Assembly (NCBI GenBank): GCA_017428805.1
Contig: JAFRQC010000035.1
Location: 1 to 29,268, forward strand
DNA length: 29,268 nt
DNA from: Prevotella sp.
GTDB taxonomy: Bacteria > Bacteroidota > Bacteroidia > Bacteroidales > Bacteroidaceae
Direction of reading: 5' to 3'
Part shown: positions 5,736 to 13,427 of the stretch, piece after piece
Layout: each line of letters begins with the position of its first letter
Position numbering within the stretch: the first letter of the stretch is position 1
Position numbers and translations under genes: made by a program
The notes under the pieces: model-generated
What the model saw: the letters and a program-made list of their open reading frames with translations, nothing else
Databases searched by the model: none
What the model was told of the DNA's origin: nothing

Positions 5736-6503
5736 TTGGAAAAGATTAGAATACTGAATACAGAGGTGGTAGCAGCAACCCAGGAGGCGTTGCTGGAGGA
5801 ACTGCGACAAGGCGTCGTGGTAACTCCCAATATTGACCATCTGGTGAAGCTGCAGGAGGACCGTGAACTGTATGAACTTTACAAGCAGACCGAGTGGGTC
5901 ATCTGCGACAGTCGGCTGTTGTATTTGTTCGCACGACTGCTCCCGAAACCACTTCCTCAGGCTATTCCTGGGAGCAGCTTCTTCCCGGCCTTTTATATGC
6001 ATCACAAGGACAATCCGGATTGTCGGATATTCTTGTTGGGTGGCATGGGAGATGTGGCCCAGAAAGCCATGGATAACATCAATCGGAAGGTAGGCCGACA
6101 GATGGTGGTAGGGGCGTTCTCTCCATCATACGGGTTTGAGAAGAAGCCGGAAGAGAATAAACAGATTGTACAGATGATCCGGAAGTCTGGCGCTAACGTG
6201 GTTCCCGTCTGTGTAGGTTGTCCCAAACAGGAGAAATGGATCTATGCCCATAAGGATCTATTGCCAGAGGTGAAGATCTGGATGGCATTGGGAGCGACGA
6301 TAGATTTTGAGGCTGGCAATGTGAAACGGGCTCCGGAGATATGGCAGAAACTGTATCTGGAGTGGTTCTACCGATTCTGCAAGGAACCTAGAAGACTGTT
6401 CAAACGTTATTTCATCGATGACATGAAATTCTTCTGGTATTTCGGGAAACAGCTTTTAGGTATTTACAAAAACCCATTCAAAGAGGTTGACGATGAGAAA
6501 TGA
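5736..6503 (+). CDS. WecG/TagA/CpsF family glycosyltransferase (GT26)
   Basis: About 255 residues. The family adds the second sugar (such as ManNAc or ManNAcA) to a polyprenyl-diphosphate-linked sugar at the inner membrane face. Seen are the family blocks ILNTEV at the N-terminus, VVTPNIDHLV, VICDSRLLYLFARLL, RIFLLGGMGDVA, GAFSPSYGF, VCVGCPKQEKWI and GATIDFEAGNVKRAPEIWQKLYLEWFYRF. No ATG precedes the domain in frame. A TTG at 5724 lies inside the -7 box and would not be transcribed, so the TTG at 5736 is chosen, which leaves an almost leaderless message. The next gene starts inside its 3' end. It pairs naturally with the glycosylphosphotransferase at 7599. Confidence 0.85.
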   Translation: MEKIRILNTEVVAATQEALLEELRQGVVVTPNIDHLVKLQEDRELYELYKQTEWVICDSRLLYLFARLLPKPLPQAIPGSSFFPAFYMHHKDNPDCRIFLLGGMGDVAQKAMDNINRKVGRQMVVGAFSPSYGFEKKPEENKQIVQMIRKSGANVVPVCVGCPKQEKWIYAHKDLLPEVKIWMALGATIDFEAGNVKRAPEIWQKLYLEWFYRFCKEPRRLFKRYFIDDMKFFWYFGKQLLGIYKNPFKEVDDEK

Positions 6504-7584
6504 GACGATATTTGAGTTTATCAGATATGCTTTAGATGGCAGTCAAACCAAGTTCAGTCATCTGGATGATCTGGATTGGGAGGTGCTCTATGACTTCTCG
6601 GATAAACAGTGTATCACGGGTGTGCTTTATCCTGGCATGGTCAAACTGGCTAAGGAAAAGAAACCGTCGATGACCGTCATGGGAAATTGGTATGCAAGGG
6701 TTGGGATTAACAAGGAATTGAATGAGAGACTTGATGCTGCTGTCGTTCAGGTAACACGCCAATTTGAAAAGGATGGATTCCCCAATTGCGTCTTGAAGGG
6801 ACAAGGAAATGCCTTGATGTACCCAATACCAGAACAACGCAGTCCTGGAGACATAGATCTTTGGCCGATGGCTGACAGGGGACGTATTTTCAAGTATGTG
6901 AAAAAAGATTTCCCCAACACCAAGATGCTTTATCATCATCTGGAATATCCCATCTTCAAGGATATCATGGTGGAGGTGCATTTCTTTCCCATGTTTTTAA
7001 ATAACCCGTTATATAACAGGCGTTTCCAAAAATGGGTGAAGACTGAGGCCAAAGAACAATGCAGTAACCGGGTTGAACTGCCACAAGGCAGCTTCTGCAG
7101 ACCGACAGTAAAGTTTAACGTTATCTACCAGATGGCGCATATCCGTCATCATTTCTTTGATGAAGGTATCGGATTCAGACAGATCATGGACTATTATTTC
7201 CTGATTAAGAACGAAGATGTCTGTGAAATGAAAGATGAATTGCGTGAATTGTTGGATGCTTTTGGATTGTTAGGATTCACCAAGGCTGTGATGTATGTCT
7301 TAAAAGTTGTATTTAATCTCGATGAACGATACTATTTGTCGAATCCTGATGAAAAGATTGGACAGATGTTGATTGAGGAGATCATGATGACTGGCAATTT
7401 CGGCCAAAATGACAGCCGGTTTGGAAACTTGAAAGAGCAGTCTCGCATCACGCGCTTATCTGCACTTCTCAAAAAGAATCTGCGCTTCTGGCGGTATTTC
7501 CCAGGAGAAGTGATCTTTGCGTTCTTATTCCGGATGGGACAGCCGTTCTGGAGGTGTTGGGCCAATATGACATATTCAAAATAA
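6493..7584 (+). CDS. Nucleotidyltransferase-fold protein (NTP_transf_5-like)
   Basis: About 363 residues. The core LKGQGNALMYPIPEQRSPGDIDLWP (roughly residues 96-120) has the nucleotidyltransferase signature, with an acidic pair in GDIDLW, as in the uncharacterised family often annotated 'nucleotidyltransferase family protein' within polysaccharide loci. A third acidic residue may be in MVEVHF. The ATG at 6493 has AAGAGG 6 nt upstream and overlaps the wecG-like gene by 11 nt; a TTG two codons earlier is less likely. Substrate unknown; position suggests a role in capsule or exopolysaccharide modification. Confidence 0.7.
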   Translation: MRNETIFEFIRYALDGSQTKFSHLDDLDWEVLYDFSDKQCITGVLYPGMVKLAKEKKPSMTVMGNWYARVGINKELNERLDAAVVQVTRQFEKDGFPNCVLKGQGNALMYPIPEQRSPGDIDLWPMADRGRIFKYVKKDFPNTKMLYHHLEYPIFKDIMVEVHFFPMFLNNPLYNRRFQKWVKTEAKEQCSNRVELPQGSFCRPTVKFNVIYQMAHIRHHFFDEGIGFRQIMDYYFLIKNEDVCEMKDELRELLDAFGLLGFTKAVMYVLKVVFNLDERYYLSNPDEKIGQMLIEEIMMTGNFGQNDSRFGNLKEQSRITRLSALLKKNLRFWRYFPGEVIFAFLFRMGQPFWRCWANMTYSK

Positions 7585-7598
7585 TTATATTTGCAGAG

Positions 7599-9062
7599 AT
7601 GACCAATAATAGCAAGACGAATAATCTGATAAAATATGCAGTAATAGCAGCAGATTTCATGCTGCTTAATGCACTGTTGTATCTCTCTGTACTCTATTAC
7701 CCAAGGATGGCAGACTGGACGCCTACCAAGGTGAGGCTTTTTGTCATTACAATCAACCTGGCATTCCTGATAAGCCACTATTTCAATTACCCCATCGTTC
7801 ACTTTAGGGTGGTCTCTGTGGGAGATATCATTCAAAGAGTTACCAAACTTGTTGGACTGGCTGTTCTGATTGCTTATTTGATCATGAAGGGCATCAGCCT
7901 TACCCAGACCAAGGTCGGCACTCAGTTGATGGAGGTCGGAACTGTATTCTTTTTCGTATTGCTCATTTCCCGTTATTTCGAGAGAATGGTCATTAAGTAT
8001 TACCGAATGTCTGGTGGAAATACAAGGCGTGTGACATTCGTCGGGGCGGATCCGGAACTGGTAGGCATTCTCAGAAAACTGAAAAATGACGCAACGTTAG
8101 GCTACCAAGTGACAGGCTATTATGGTGACGAGCATTTGGAGAAGCTGGTCGATGAGATTGAAGAGTTAGAAAAAAAGAATAATAAGAAAACAAGGAAGGA
8201 ACCCGTCAGGTTGAAAAGACTTGGGTCGTATGAGGACTTGTTGGACGCTATCAAGAAAGATGAAGAACTGGACTTGGGCGATGAGCTGTACATGTGTGTG
8301 TCGAGGTTGGACCGTGACAGGATCAGGGAAGTCTCGAAATACTGCGACCAACATGTGGTGAGATTCTTCTACGTTCCTGTGTCGGTAGAGACGATAGGCT
8401 TGAATCTGAAGCGGGAAATGGTGGATGATATGGAGGTGTTCACGACGTATGAGAATCCACTGATGAACCCTGTGAATAAGATCATAAAGCGGGCGTTTGA
8501 CATCGTGGTGTCATTGCTGATCTTGACTATCATGCTGCCGTTTATGCCCATACTCTGGCTGATTATCAAGACGCAGAGCCCAGGTCCGTTGTTCTTCAAA
8601 CAGTTACGTACTGGTCTGGATGGTAAGGAGTTCTACTGTTATAAGTTCCGCTCGATGCATGTGAATGAGGATGCAGATAAGGTACAGGCCACCAAGGATG
8701 ACCCGAGGAAATATCCGTTCGGGAACCTCATGCGTAAGGCAAACATCGACGAACTGCCGCAATTCTGGAACGTGCTGAAAGGCGATATGTCGATCGTTGG
8801 ACCGAGACCCCATATGCTGGCACATACGGAGCAGTATTCGCAACTGATAGACAAGTATATGGTGCGTCATTTTGTGAAACCTGGCGTGACCGGTTGGGCG
8901 CAGGTGACGGGATTCCGGGGTGAGACGAAGGAACTCTGGCAGATGGAGGGGCGTGTGAAGCGTGACATCTGGTATATGGAGCACTGGAGTATCTGGCTTG
9001 ACATCCGCATCATCTGGATGACATTCAAGACGATTTTTATTCATGACAAAAATGCATATTAG
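7599..9062 (+). CDS. Polyprenyl glycosylphosphotransferase (exopolysaccharide initiating enzyme)
   Basis: About 487 residues. It transfers a sugar-1-phosphate from a nucleotide sugar to undecaprenyl phosphate, starting repeat-unit assembly. Four to five membrane segments lie in the first ~140 residues, followed by a Rossmann-like CoA_binding_3 domain (RRVTFVGADPELVGILRKL), another membrane helix (DIVVSLLILTIMLPFMPIL) and the bacterial sugar-transferase domain with SPGPLFFKQLRTG, FYCYKFRSM, RKANIDELPQFWNVLKGDMS, VGPRP and VKPGVTGWAQVTG. The GTG at 7554 is possible, but the ATG at 7599, after the stop of the upstream gene, is preferred. This WbaP/WcaJ-like enzyme fits directly upstream of the WecG-type second-sugar step. 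Sugar specificity cannot be read. Confidence 0.9.
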   Translation: MTNNSKTNNLIKYAVIAADFMLLNALLYLSVLYYPRMADWTPTKVRLFVITINLAFLISHYFNYPIVHFRVVSVGDIIQRVTKLVGLAVLIAYLIMKGISLTQTKVGTQLMEVGTVFFFVLLISRYFERMVIKYYRMSGGNTRRVTFVGADPELVGILRKLKNDATLGYQVTGYYGDEHLEKLVDEIEELEKKNNKKTRKEPVRLKRLGSYEDLLDAIKKDEELDLGDELYMCVSRLDRDRIREVSKYCDQHVVRFFYVPVSVETIGLNLKREMVDDMEVFTTYENPLMNPVNKIIKRAFDIVVSLLILTIMLPFMPILWLIIKTQSPGPLFFKQLRTGLDGKEFYCYKFRSMHVNEDADKVQATKDDPRKYPFGNLMRKANIDELPQFWNVLKGDMSIVGPRPHMLAHTEQYSQLIDKYMVRHFVKPGVTGWAQVTGFRGETKELWQMEGRVKRDIWYMEHWSIWLDIRIIWMTFKTIFIHDKNAY

Positions 9063-9089
9063 CAGTTCACTGACAAAAATTAAATTGAA

Positions 9090-10250
9090 ATGAAGAAACA
9101 AATAGCTATTTTAGGATCTACAGGATCCATAGGCACCCAGGCCCTGGAGGTCATCAGGGAACATGCAGACCTGTATGAGGTCTATTGTCTGACAGCGAAC
9201 AACAAGGTGGAGCTGCTGGCTGAGCAGGCCCATCAGTTTAAGCCGGCTGCCGTCGTGATAGCCAACGAACAGCGCTATGACGAGCTGAAGCGGCTGATGA
9301 GCGATATGCCTGAGGTGAAGGTGTATGCCGGGGCGAAGGCCCTCGACGAGATCGTGGAGGCCGGACCGATCAATATGGTGCTGACTGCCATGGTGGGCTT
9401 TGCAGGACTGTCGCCCACGATCCATGCCATCAAGGCGCGGAAGACCATCTGCCTGGCCAATAAGGAGACACTCGTGGTGGCTGGACAGTTGATCTGTGAC
9501 CTCGCCATCGCCTACCACGCCCAGATATTGCCCGTGGACAGTGAGCACTCGGCCATCTTCCAGAGTCTCGTCGGCGAAGACCATAACCGCATTGAGAAGA
9601 TTCTGTTGACAGCTAGTGGCGGTCCCTTCCGTCTGAAGTCGATGGAGGAGATTGCCCACGTGACGAAGGCAGACGCCCTGAAACATCCGACGTGGAACAT
9701 GGGTGCGAAGATCACCATCGATTCGGCGTCGATGATGAACAAGGGCTTCGAGGTGATCGAGGCGAAGTGGCTCTTCGGCGTGGAGGCCAGTCAGATACAG
9801 GTGCTGGTGCATCCGCAGAGCGTGGTTCACAGTGCCGTGCAGTTTGAGGACGGCAGCGTGAAGGCCCAGTTGGGTGTGCCCGACATGCGCCTGCCCATCC
9901 AGTATGCGTTCTCGTATCCGAAGCGCCTGACACTCTCCGGGGAGAGACTGAACCTGTTTAACCATCCGCTGGAGTTCTTCGAACCCGACCTGGACAAGTT
10001 CCGTTGTCTGGCGCTGGCCTTCGAGGCGATAGAGCGTGGCGGCAACGTGCCGTGTATCCTCAACGCCGCCAACGAGATCGTGAACCGGGGATTCCTTGAG
10101 GACAAGTGCGGGTTCCTCCAGATGGGGGACATCATCGCCGAGACCATCGAGCGCACGACCATCATCACGAACCCGTCGTACGACGACCTCATCCGTACAG
10201 ACCGTGAGGCCCGTCGCATCGCCACAGAATTAATGCAACCCAAATCATAA
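9090..10250 (+). CDS. dxr: 1-deoxy-D-xylulose 5-phosphate reductoisomerase
   Basis: 386 residues, the normal length. It converts DXP to MEP with NADPH in the non-mevalonate isoprenoid pathway. Visible are the NADPH motif GSTGSIGTQ (9-17), NKETLVVAG (124-132), the metal and substrate site PVDSEHSA (148-155, Asp150 and Glu152), TASGGPFR (174-181), HPTWNMG (199-205) and SMMNKGFE (214-221, Glu221 as a ligand). It starts 27 nt after the glycosylphosphotransferase, without its own clear promoter, and is followed by rseP. In several Bacteroidales dxr and rseP follow murA/rimM; here those genes lie about 14 kb away on the other strand. Confidence 0.97.
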   Translation: MKKQIAILGSTGSIGTQALEVIREHADLYEVYCLTANNKVELLAEQAHQFKPAAVVIANEQRYDELKRLMSDMPEVKVYAGAKALDEIVEAGPINMVLTAMVGFAGLSPTIHAIKARKTICLANKETLVVAGQLICDLAIAYHAQILPVDSEHSAIFQSLVGEDHNRIEKILLTASGGPFRLKSMEEIAHVTKADALKHPTWNMGAKITIDSASMMNKGFEVIEAKWLFGVEASQIQVLVHPQSVVHSAVQFEDGSVKAQLGVPDMRLPIQYAFSYPKRLTLSGERLNLFNHPLEFFEPDLDKFRCLALAFEAIERGGNVPCILNAANEIVNRGFLEDKCGFLQMGDIIAETIERTTIITNPSYDDLIRTDREARRIATELMQPKS

Positions 10251-10261
10251 TGATATAACGA

Positions 10262-10332
10262 CCACGAATTACACGAATTTCACGAATTATTTGTACGTGC
10301 AATTTAATTAGTGTAATTCGTGTAATTAGTGG
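10262..10332. repeat. Paired inverted period-9 array between dxr and rseP
   Basis: Three 9-mers (CCACGAATT, ACACGAATT, TCACGAATT; 10262-10288) face three inverted 9-mers (10306-10332) over a 17-nt loop, pairing at 24 of 27 positions. It fills the 104-bp gap between two co-oriented genes and could form a strong RNA hairpin that separates their expression. Confidence 0.75.
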
Positions 10333-10354
10333 TAGAAAAAAAGATTATTGTATA

Positions 10355-11779
10355 ATGGAAATATTTCTGATAAGACTGTTACAATTCATGCTGGCCATTG
10401 GCCTGCTGGTACTGCTGCATGAGGGTGGACACTTCTTCTTTGCCAAACTGTTCGGTGTACGCGTAGATAAGTTCTACCTGTTTTTCGACCCCTCCATCTG
10501 GAAGTGGGACGGCAGCCTGTTTAAGTTTAAACCCAAGGGCAGTGACACGCAGTATGGCGTGGGTTGGCTGCCCCTCGGCGGCTATTGTAAGATTGCCGGT
10601 ATGATCGACGAGAGCTTCGATACCGAACAGATGAAACAACCTGAACAGCCGTGGGAGTTCCGTGCCAAACCTGCCTGGCAGCGTCTGCTGATCATGATCG
10701 GCGGTGTGCTGGTGAATTTCCTCCTGGCACTGTTCATCTATTCGATGATCCTCTTCCACTGGGGCGATACGTATATCCCCGTGAAGGACATGACGCTGGG
10801 TATGAAGTTCAACACCGAGGCGAAGGCCTTGGGCTTCGAGGACGGGGATATCCTGATAGGTACGGATAAGGGCGAGTTTAAGGATTTCTCGGCCGACCTC
10901 TATCGTGACCTCAGCGAGGCGTACAGTGTGGATCTGATCCGCGATGGCAAGAAGATGACATTGAGACTCCCCGGCAACCTGAATCTGTTGGGGATGCTGA
11001 AGGCAGAACCTTCGTTCGTAAGGCCCCTGATCCCTGCAGAGGTGGACAGTGTGATGGCAGACAGTCCTGCTGCCTCCATCGGCCTGCAGAAGGGGGATAA
11101 GATCGTGGCCATCAACGACAAGGCCATCGACAGCTATAATGAGTTTACGGACCAGCTCGGTATCCTCGAGGATATGATGACGGCTGCACAGACCAAGGAG
11201 GATAGTCTGAAAGTGCGCACGGTGAATATTGTTGTTTCGAGGAATGAGGAAGGAGGAATGAGGAATGAGAATACTTCTGCGGCGGAAAAAAGAGACACCT
11301 TCTCTGTGGTTCTCACGCCAGAGCTGAAACTCGGGTTCTATGTGAAGAGCCTCGCAGGACTGTATGAGCCGTACACGCGTGAGTATGGATTCTTCGAGAG
11401 CATCCCTGCCGGAATCAAATACGGCTGGAACGTGCTGGCAGGCTATGTGGGTGACATGAAGTATGTGTTTACGGCTGACGGTGCGAAGTCGCTGGGTGGC
11501 TTTGGTGCCATCGGCAGTCTGTTCCCGCCGATGTGGGACTGGTACCTCTTCTGGAAGATGACCGCCTTCCTGTCGATCATCCTCGCCTTCATGAACATCC
11601 TGCCCATCCCGGCTCTCGACGGTGGACACGTGCTGTTCCTGGTGTATGAGATGATTACGCGTCGCAAACCCTCTGAGACCTTTATGATCCGGGCAGAGTA
11701 CGTGGGCTTCGGCATCCTCATCCTCCTGATGGTAGTGGCGAACCTCAACGATATCCTGCGCTGGCTGGGCTATATGTAG
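10355..11779 (+). CDS. rseP: RIP metalloprotease RseP (site-2 protease family)
   Basis: 474 residues, slightly longer than the usual ~450. A membrane-embedded zinc protease that cuts anti-sigma factors and remnant signal peptides. The zinc motif HEGGH (22-26) lies in the first helix, PDZ-like sequences lie around residues 200-330, and NILPIPALDGGH (414-425) carries the third ligand Asp422. A 28-nt GGAATGA array encodes part of the stretch NEEGGMRNEN (about 296-306) in the second PDZ region, an insert-like segment. The 3' end overlaps comEC tail-to-tail by 10 nt (11770-11779). Confidence 0.95.
   Translation: MEIFLIRLLQFMLAIGLLVLLHEGGHFFFAKLFGVRVDKFYLFFDPSIWKWDGSLFKFKPKGSDTQYGVGWLPLGGYCKIAGMIDESFDTEQMKQPEQPWEFRAKPAWQRLLIMIGGVLVNFLLALFIYSMILFHWGDTYIPVKDMTLGMKFNTEAKALGFEDGDILIGTDKGEFKDFSADLYRDLSEAYSVDLIRDGKKMTLRLPGNLNLLGMLKAEPSFVRPLIPAEVDSVMADSPAASIGLQKGDKIVAINDKAIDSYNEFTDQLGILEDMMTAAQTKEDSLKVRTVNIVVSRNEEGGMRNENTSAAEKRDTFSVVLTPELKLGFYVKSLAGLYEPYTREYGFFESIPAGIKYGWNVLAGYVGDMKYVFTADGAKSLGGFGAIGSLFPPMWDWYLFWKMTAFLSIILAFMNILPIPALDGGHVLFLVYEMITRRKPSETFMIRAEYVGFGILILLMVVANLNDILRWLGYM
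11241..11268. repeat. Period-7 GGAATGA array inside rseP
   Basis: Four 7-nt units (GGAATGA, GGAAGGA, GGAATGA, GGAATGA) lie end to end in the coding strand. The encoded stretch is polar and falls in a PDZ domain loop. Because 28 is not a multiple of 3, neighbouring bases must have adjusted for the frame to stay open. Confidence 0.7.
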
Positions 11780-13287
11780 TCGCGTTTTCTCCGGGAGAAC
11801 CGGAAAGCCAACAGATAACAAGCCACGATGACCACATACGTCATCGTGGTTTGTAGTTTTGTGGGGTGCAGACCGTCGATGCATGCTCCGGGGATAGAGG
11901 CGATGGCGGTGAGCAGGGTGTTCAGGACAGACACTATATATAATAATAGGTACGCGAGGGAAGGGAAGAGGAACACTAAGGGCGAGAGCCAGAGAATGAG
12001 CGTGGCAGCCGGGATGACGATGAAGTTCGTCAACAGGAAATAAACTGGCAGGCGTCCGAAGTAATAGGCGACCAAAGGCGCGACACCAATCTGGGCAGCA
12101 CACGATACTGCCACCATCCCCCAGAGCCATCTGATAACCCGGTGCGTCATCAGATAGCCCACAGGGAAGAGCCGTTCAGACAAGGGCACAATCAGGAGGA
12201 TGGCGAACACGGACAGGTAGGACATCTGGAAACCGATGTCGAAGAGTGACAGCGGGCTTACCATCAGCACCAGTATGGCTGTGAAGGCCAGGGCGTTGAC
12301 AGACATCTTGTCGCGATGACCCAATGACAGCAGGGCATAGACGGTGAGCATCGTGGCAGAACGGACCACACTCACGGGCATGCCTACCAGGAAGACGAAG
12401 GACCAGATGGCGGAAAGGGTGAAAAAGTGAAAAGGTGAAAAGGTAAAAAAGCGGCTGCCGCCGAAGAGGAGGGTCAGGAGCATGAAGATGATACTGAGGT
12501 GGAGACCACTCAGGGCCAGGATGTGTGAGGCACCGGTGATGGCATAGATGTCCCGGAGTTCCTGCGTCAGGGCGGATTTGTCACCTAAGGCCATCGCTGC
12601 CACGACAGCGTATGCTTCCCCCCTTTCCCCTCCTGAGTAGGAGGGGTTAGGGGTGGTCTGATCAGTCGCGAGGCGTTGGAGGAGTTTGCTGCGGAGTTTC
12701 AGGAAATAGAGTCGGGTGCGGTCCAGGCGTGAAAGATTCTTTAAAGACAGTTCTGCCTTTTGCCATTTCCAACTCGAGATAAAGGTCTGACCAGTAAAGC
12801 CATGCACCTCCAGGTAGCGATGATAGTCGAAGGTCCCCTTGCGCCATTCGCTGTTGGGTCTGATGCGTGACTGGATCCTCAGCCCGTCGCCAATCTTCAG
12901 GCTCCGACTCCTGTCATCTTTATAGAGGTAGCATTTCAGCTTCTGCTGACTGCCTGTCAACAGGATATCGACAGCCATCGTCTTGGGTTTCTCTACCGGG
13001 GCAGTCAGGACCACGGCCTCATAGATGACTTCCTCTTCTGGCCATGGCACGCGTAATGTCGTTTCCTGCCTTTGAATCAGCAACCAACCTAACAGCACGA
13101 AACAGACGGCAATGCCTACAGACTGTATGACGGCATACCGCCACAACAGCAGTGTTCCTACTACCACCACAATCAAAACGGGCCACAGCCAACTGACAGT
13201 GCCTATACTGTCTCCCACAACAATCCCTGCCATCAGACAGATGACCAGACGTAATAACGGGGCTTCTCCAAACGGTTTGTTCTTCAT
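11770..13287 (-). CDS. comEC: ComEC/Rec2-type DNA-uptake channel, short form
   Basis: 505 residues. ComEC moves single-stranded DNA across the inner membrane during transformation. The N-terminal part has membrane segments and an OB-like DUF4131 region; the Competence domain follows (ASHILALSGLHLSIIFMLL, then several helices, with GMPVSVVRSATM and DIGFQMSYLSVFAILL). The protein ends after the last helices, without the C-terminal metallo-beta-lactamase domain, as in many Bacteroidetes homologues. The ATG at 13287 is chosen because a -7 element ends at 13308; the 38-codon upstream extension is repeat DNA. Two repeat-derived stretches are in frame: PNPSYSGGE (about 213-222) and GGSRFFTFSPFHFFT (about 275-290). 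Confidence 0.85.
   Translation of the reverse strand: MKNKPFGEAPLLRLVICLMAGIVVGDSIGTVSWLWPVLIVVVVGTLLLWRYAVIQSVGIAVCFVLLGWLLIQRQETTLRVPWPEEEVIYEAVVLTAPVEKPKTMAVDILLTGSQQKLKCYLYKDDRSRSLKIGDGLRIQSRIRPNSEWRKGTFDYHRYLEVHGFTGQTFISSWKWQKAELSLKNLSRLDRTRLYFLKLRSKLLQRLATDQTTPNPSYSGGERGEAYAVVAAMALGDKSALTQELRDIYAITGASHILALSGLHLSIIFMLLTLLFGGSRFFTFSPFHFFTLSAIWSFVFLVGMPVSVVRSATMLTVYALLSLGHRDKMSVNALAFTAILVLMVSPLSLFDIGFQMSYLSVFAILLIVPLSERLFPVGYLMTHRVIRWLWGMVAVSCAAQIGVAPLVAYYFGRLPVYFLLTNFIVIPAATLILWLSPLVFLFPSLAYLLLYIVSVLNTLLTAIASIPGACIDGLHPTKLQTTMTYVVIVACYLLAFRFSRRKRDYI
12415..12462. repeat. In-frame AAAGGTGA array inside comEC
   Basis: A degenerate period-8 array (AAAAGTGA, AAAGGTGA, AAAGGTAA) ends in GCGGCTGCCGCC. 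The intergenic copy at 13321-13363 has the same layout and ends in GCTACCGCC, so both appear to be one repeat family, one copy of which is translated as GGSRFFTF-like sequence. Confidence 0.65.
12627..12646. repeat. C-rich hairpin repeat inside comEC
   Basis: CCCCTCCT pairs with AGGAGGGG over the loop GAGT. Read on the coding strand it gives PNPSYSGGE, a string I have seen in many unrelated Bacteroidetes proteins. Hairpins of the same design lie at 859-879, about 2188-2208 and 2464-2483. Confidence 0.65.
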
Positions 13288-13307
13288 CTCACTTAACGTT
13301 AACGGTG

Positions 13308-13315
13308 CAAAGGTA
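13308..13315 (-). promoter_or_regulatory. -7 element of the comEC promoter
   Basis: TACCTTTG on the minus strand, 21 nt before the comEC ATG. No -33 TTG is at standard spacing; that position lies in the AAAGTGAAA repeat array. Confidence 0.55.
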
Positions 13316-13320
13316 ATAAA

Positions 13321-13407
13321 AAAAGTGAAAAGTGAAGAATGAAAAGTGAAAAATTTGCTACCGCCAAGAAAAATTGTCAATTGACCATTGTCAATTATCA
13401 ATTATAA
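13321..13407. repeat. Composite repeat in the comEC/terC divergent promoter region
   Basis: Positions 13321-13363 are an AAAGTGAAA-type array ending in GCTACCGCC. From 13372 follows a second family of AATTGTCAATTGACC-type units up to about 13405. Together they fill nearly all DNA between the two divergent -7 elements. Confidence 0.65.
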
Positions 13408-13419
13408 TGACTATCTTTG
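13388..13419 (+). promoter_or_regulatory. Candidate terC promoter
   Basis: TTG (13388-13390), a 21-nt spacer and TATCTTTG (13412-13419). The -33 lies inside the CAATTGTCAATT repeat. Transcription from here would start within a few nt of the ATG at 13428. Confidence 0.55.
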
Positions 13420-13427
13420 CAAGCGAA

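Noticed and set aside
9111..9965. 284-codon minus frame opposite dxr
   Set aside because: Shadow of dxr; low-complexity His/Leu-rich product without motifs.
10379..12130. 583-codon open frame on minus opposite rseP and comEC
   Set aside because: It lies opposite rseP, has no recognisable domain, and its His/Gln/Arg-rich composition is typical of an antisense shadow of GC-rich codons.
13288..13401. N-terminal extension of ComEC (38 codons)
   Set aside because: It consists of repeat DNA upstream of a clear -7 element, so it would not be transcribed from the comEC promoter.
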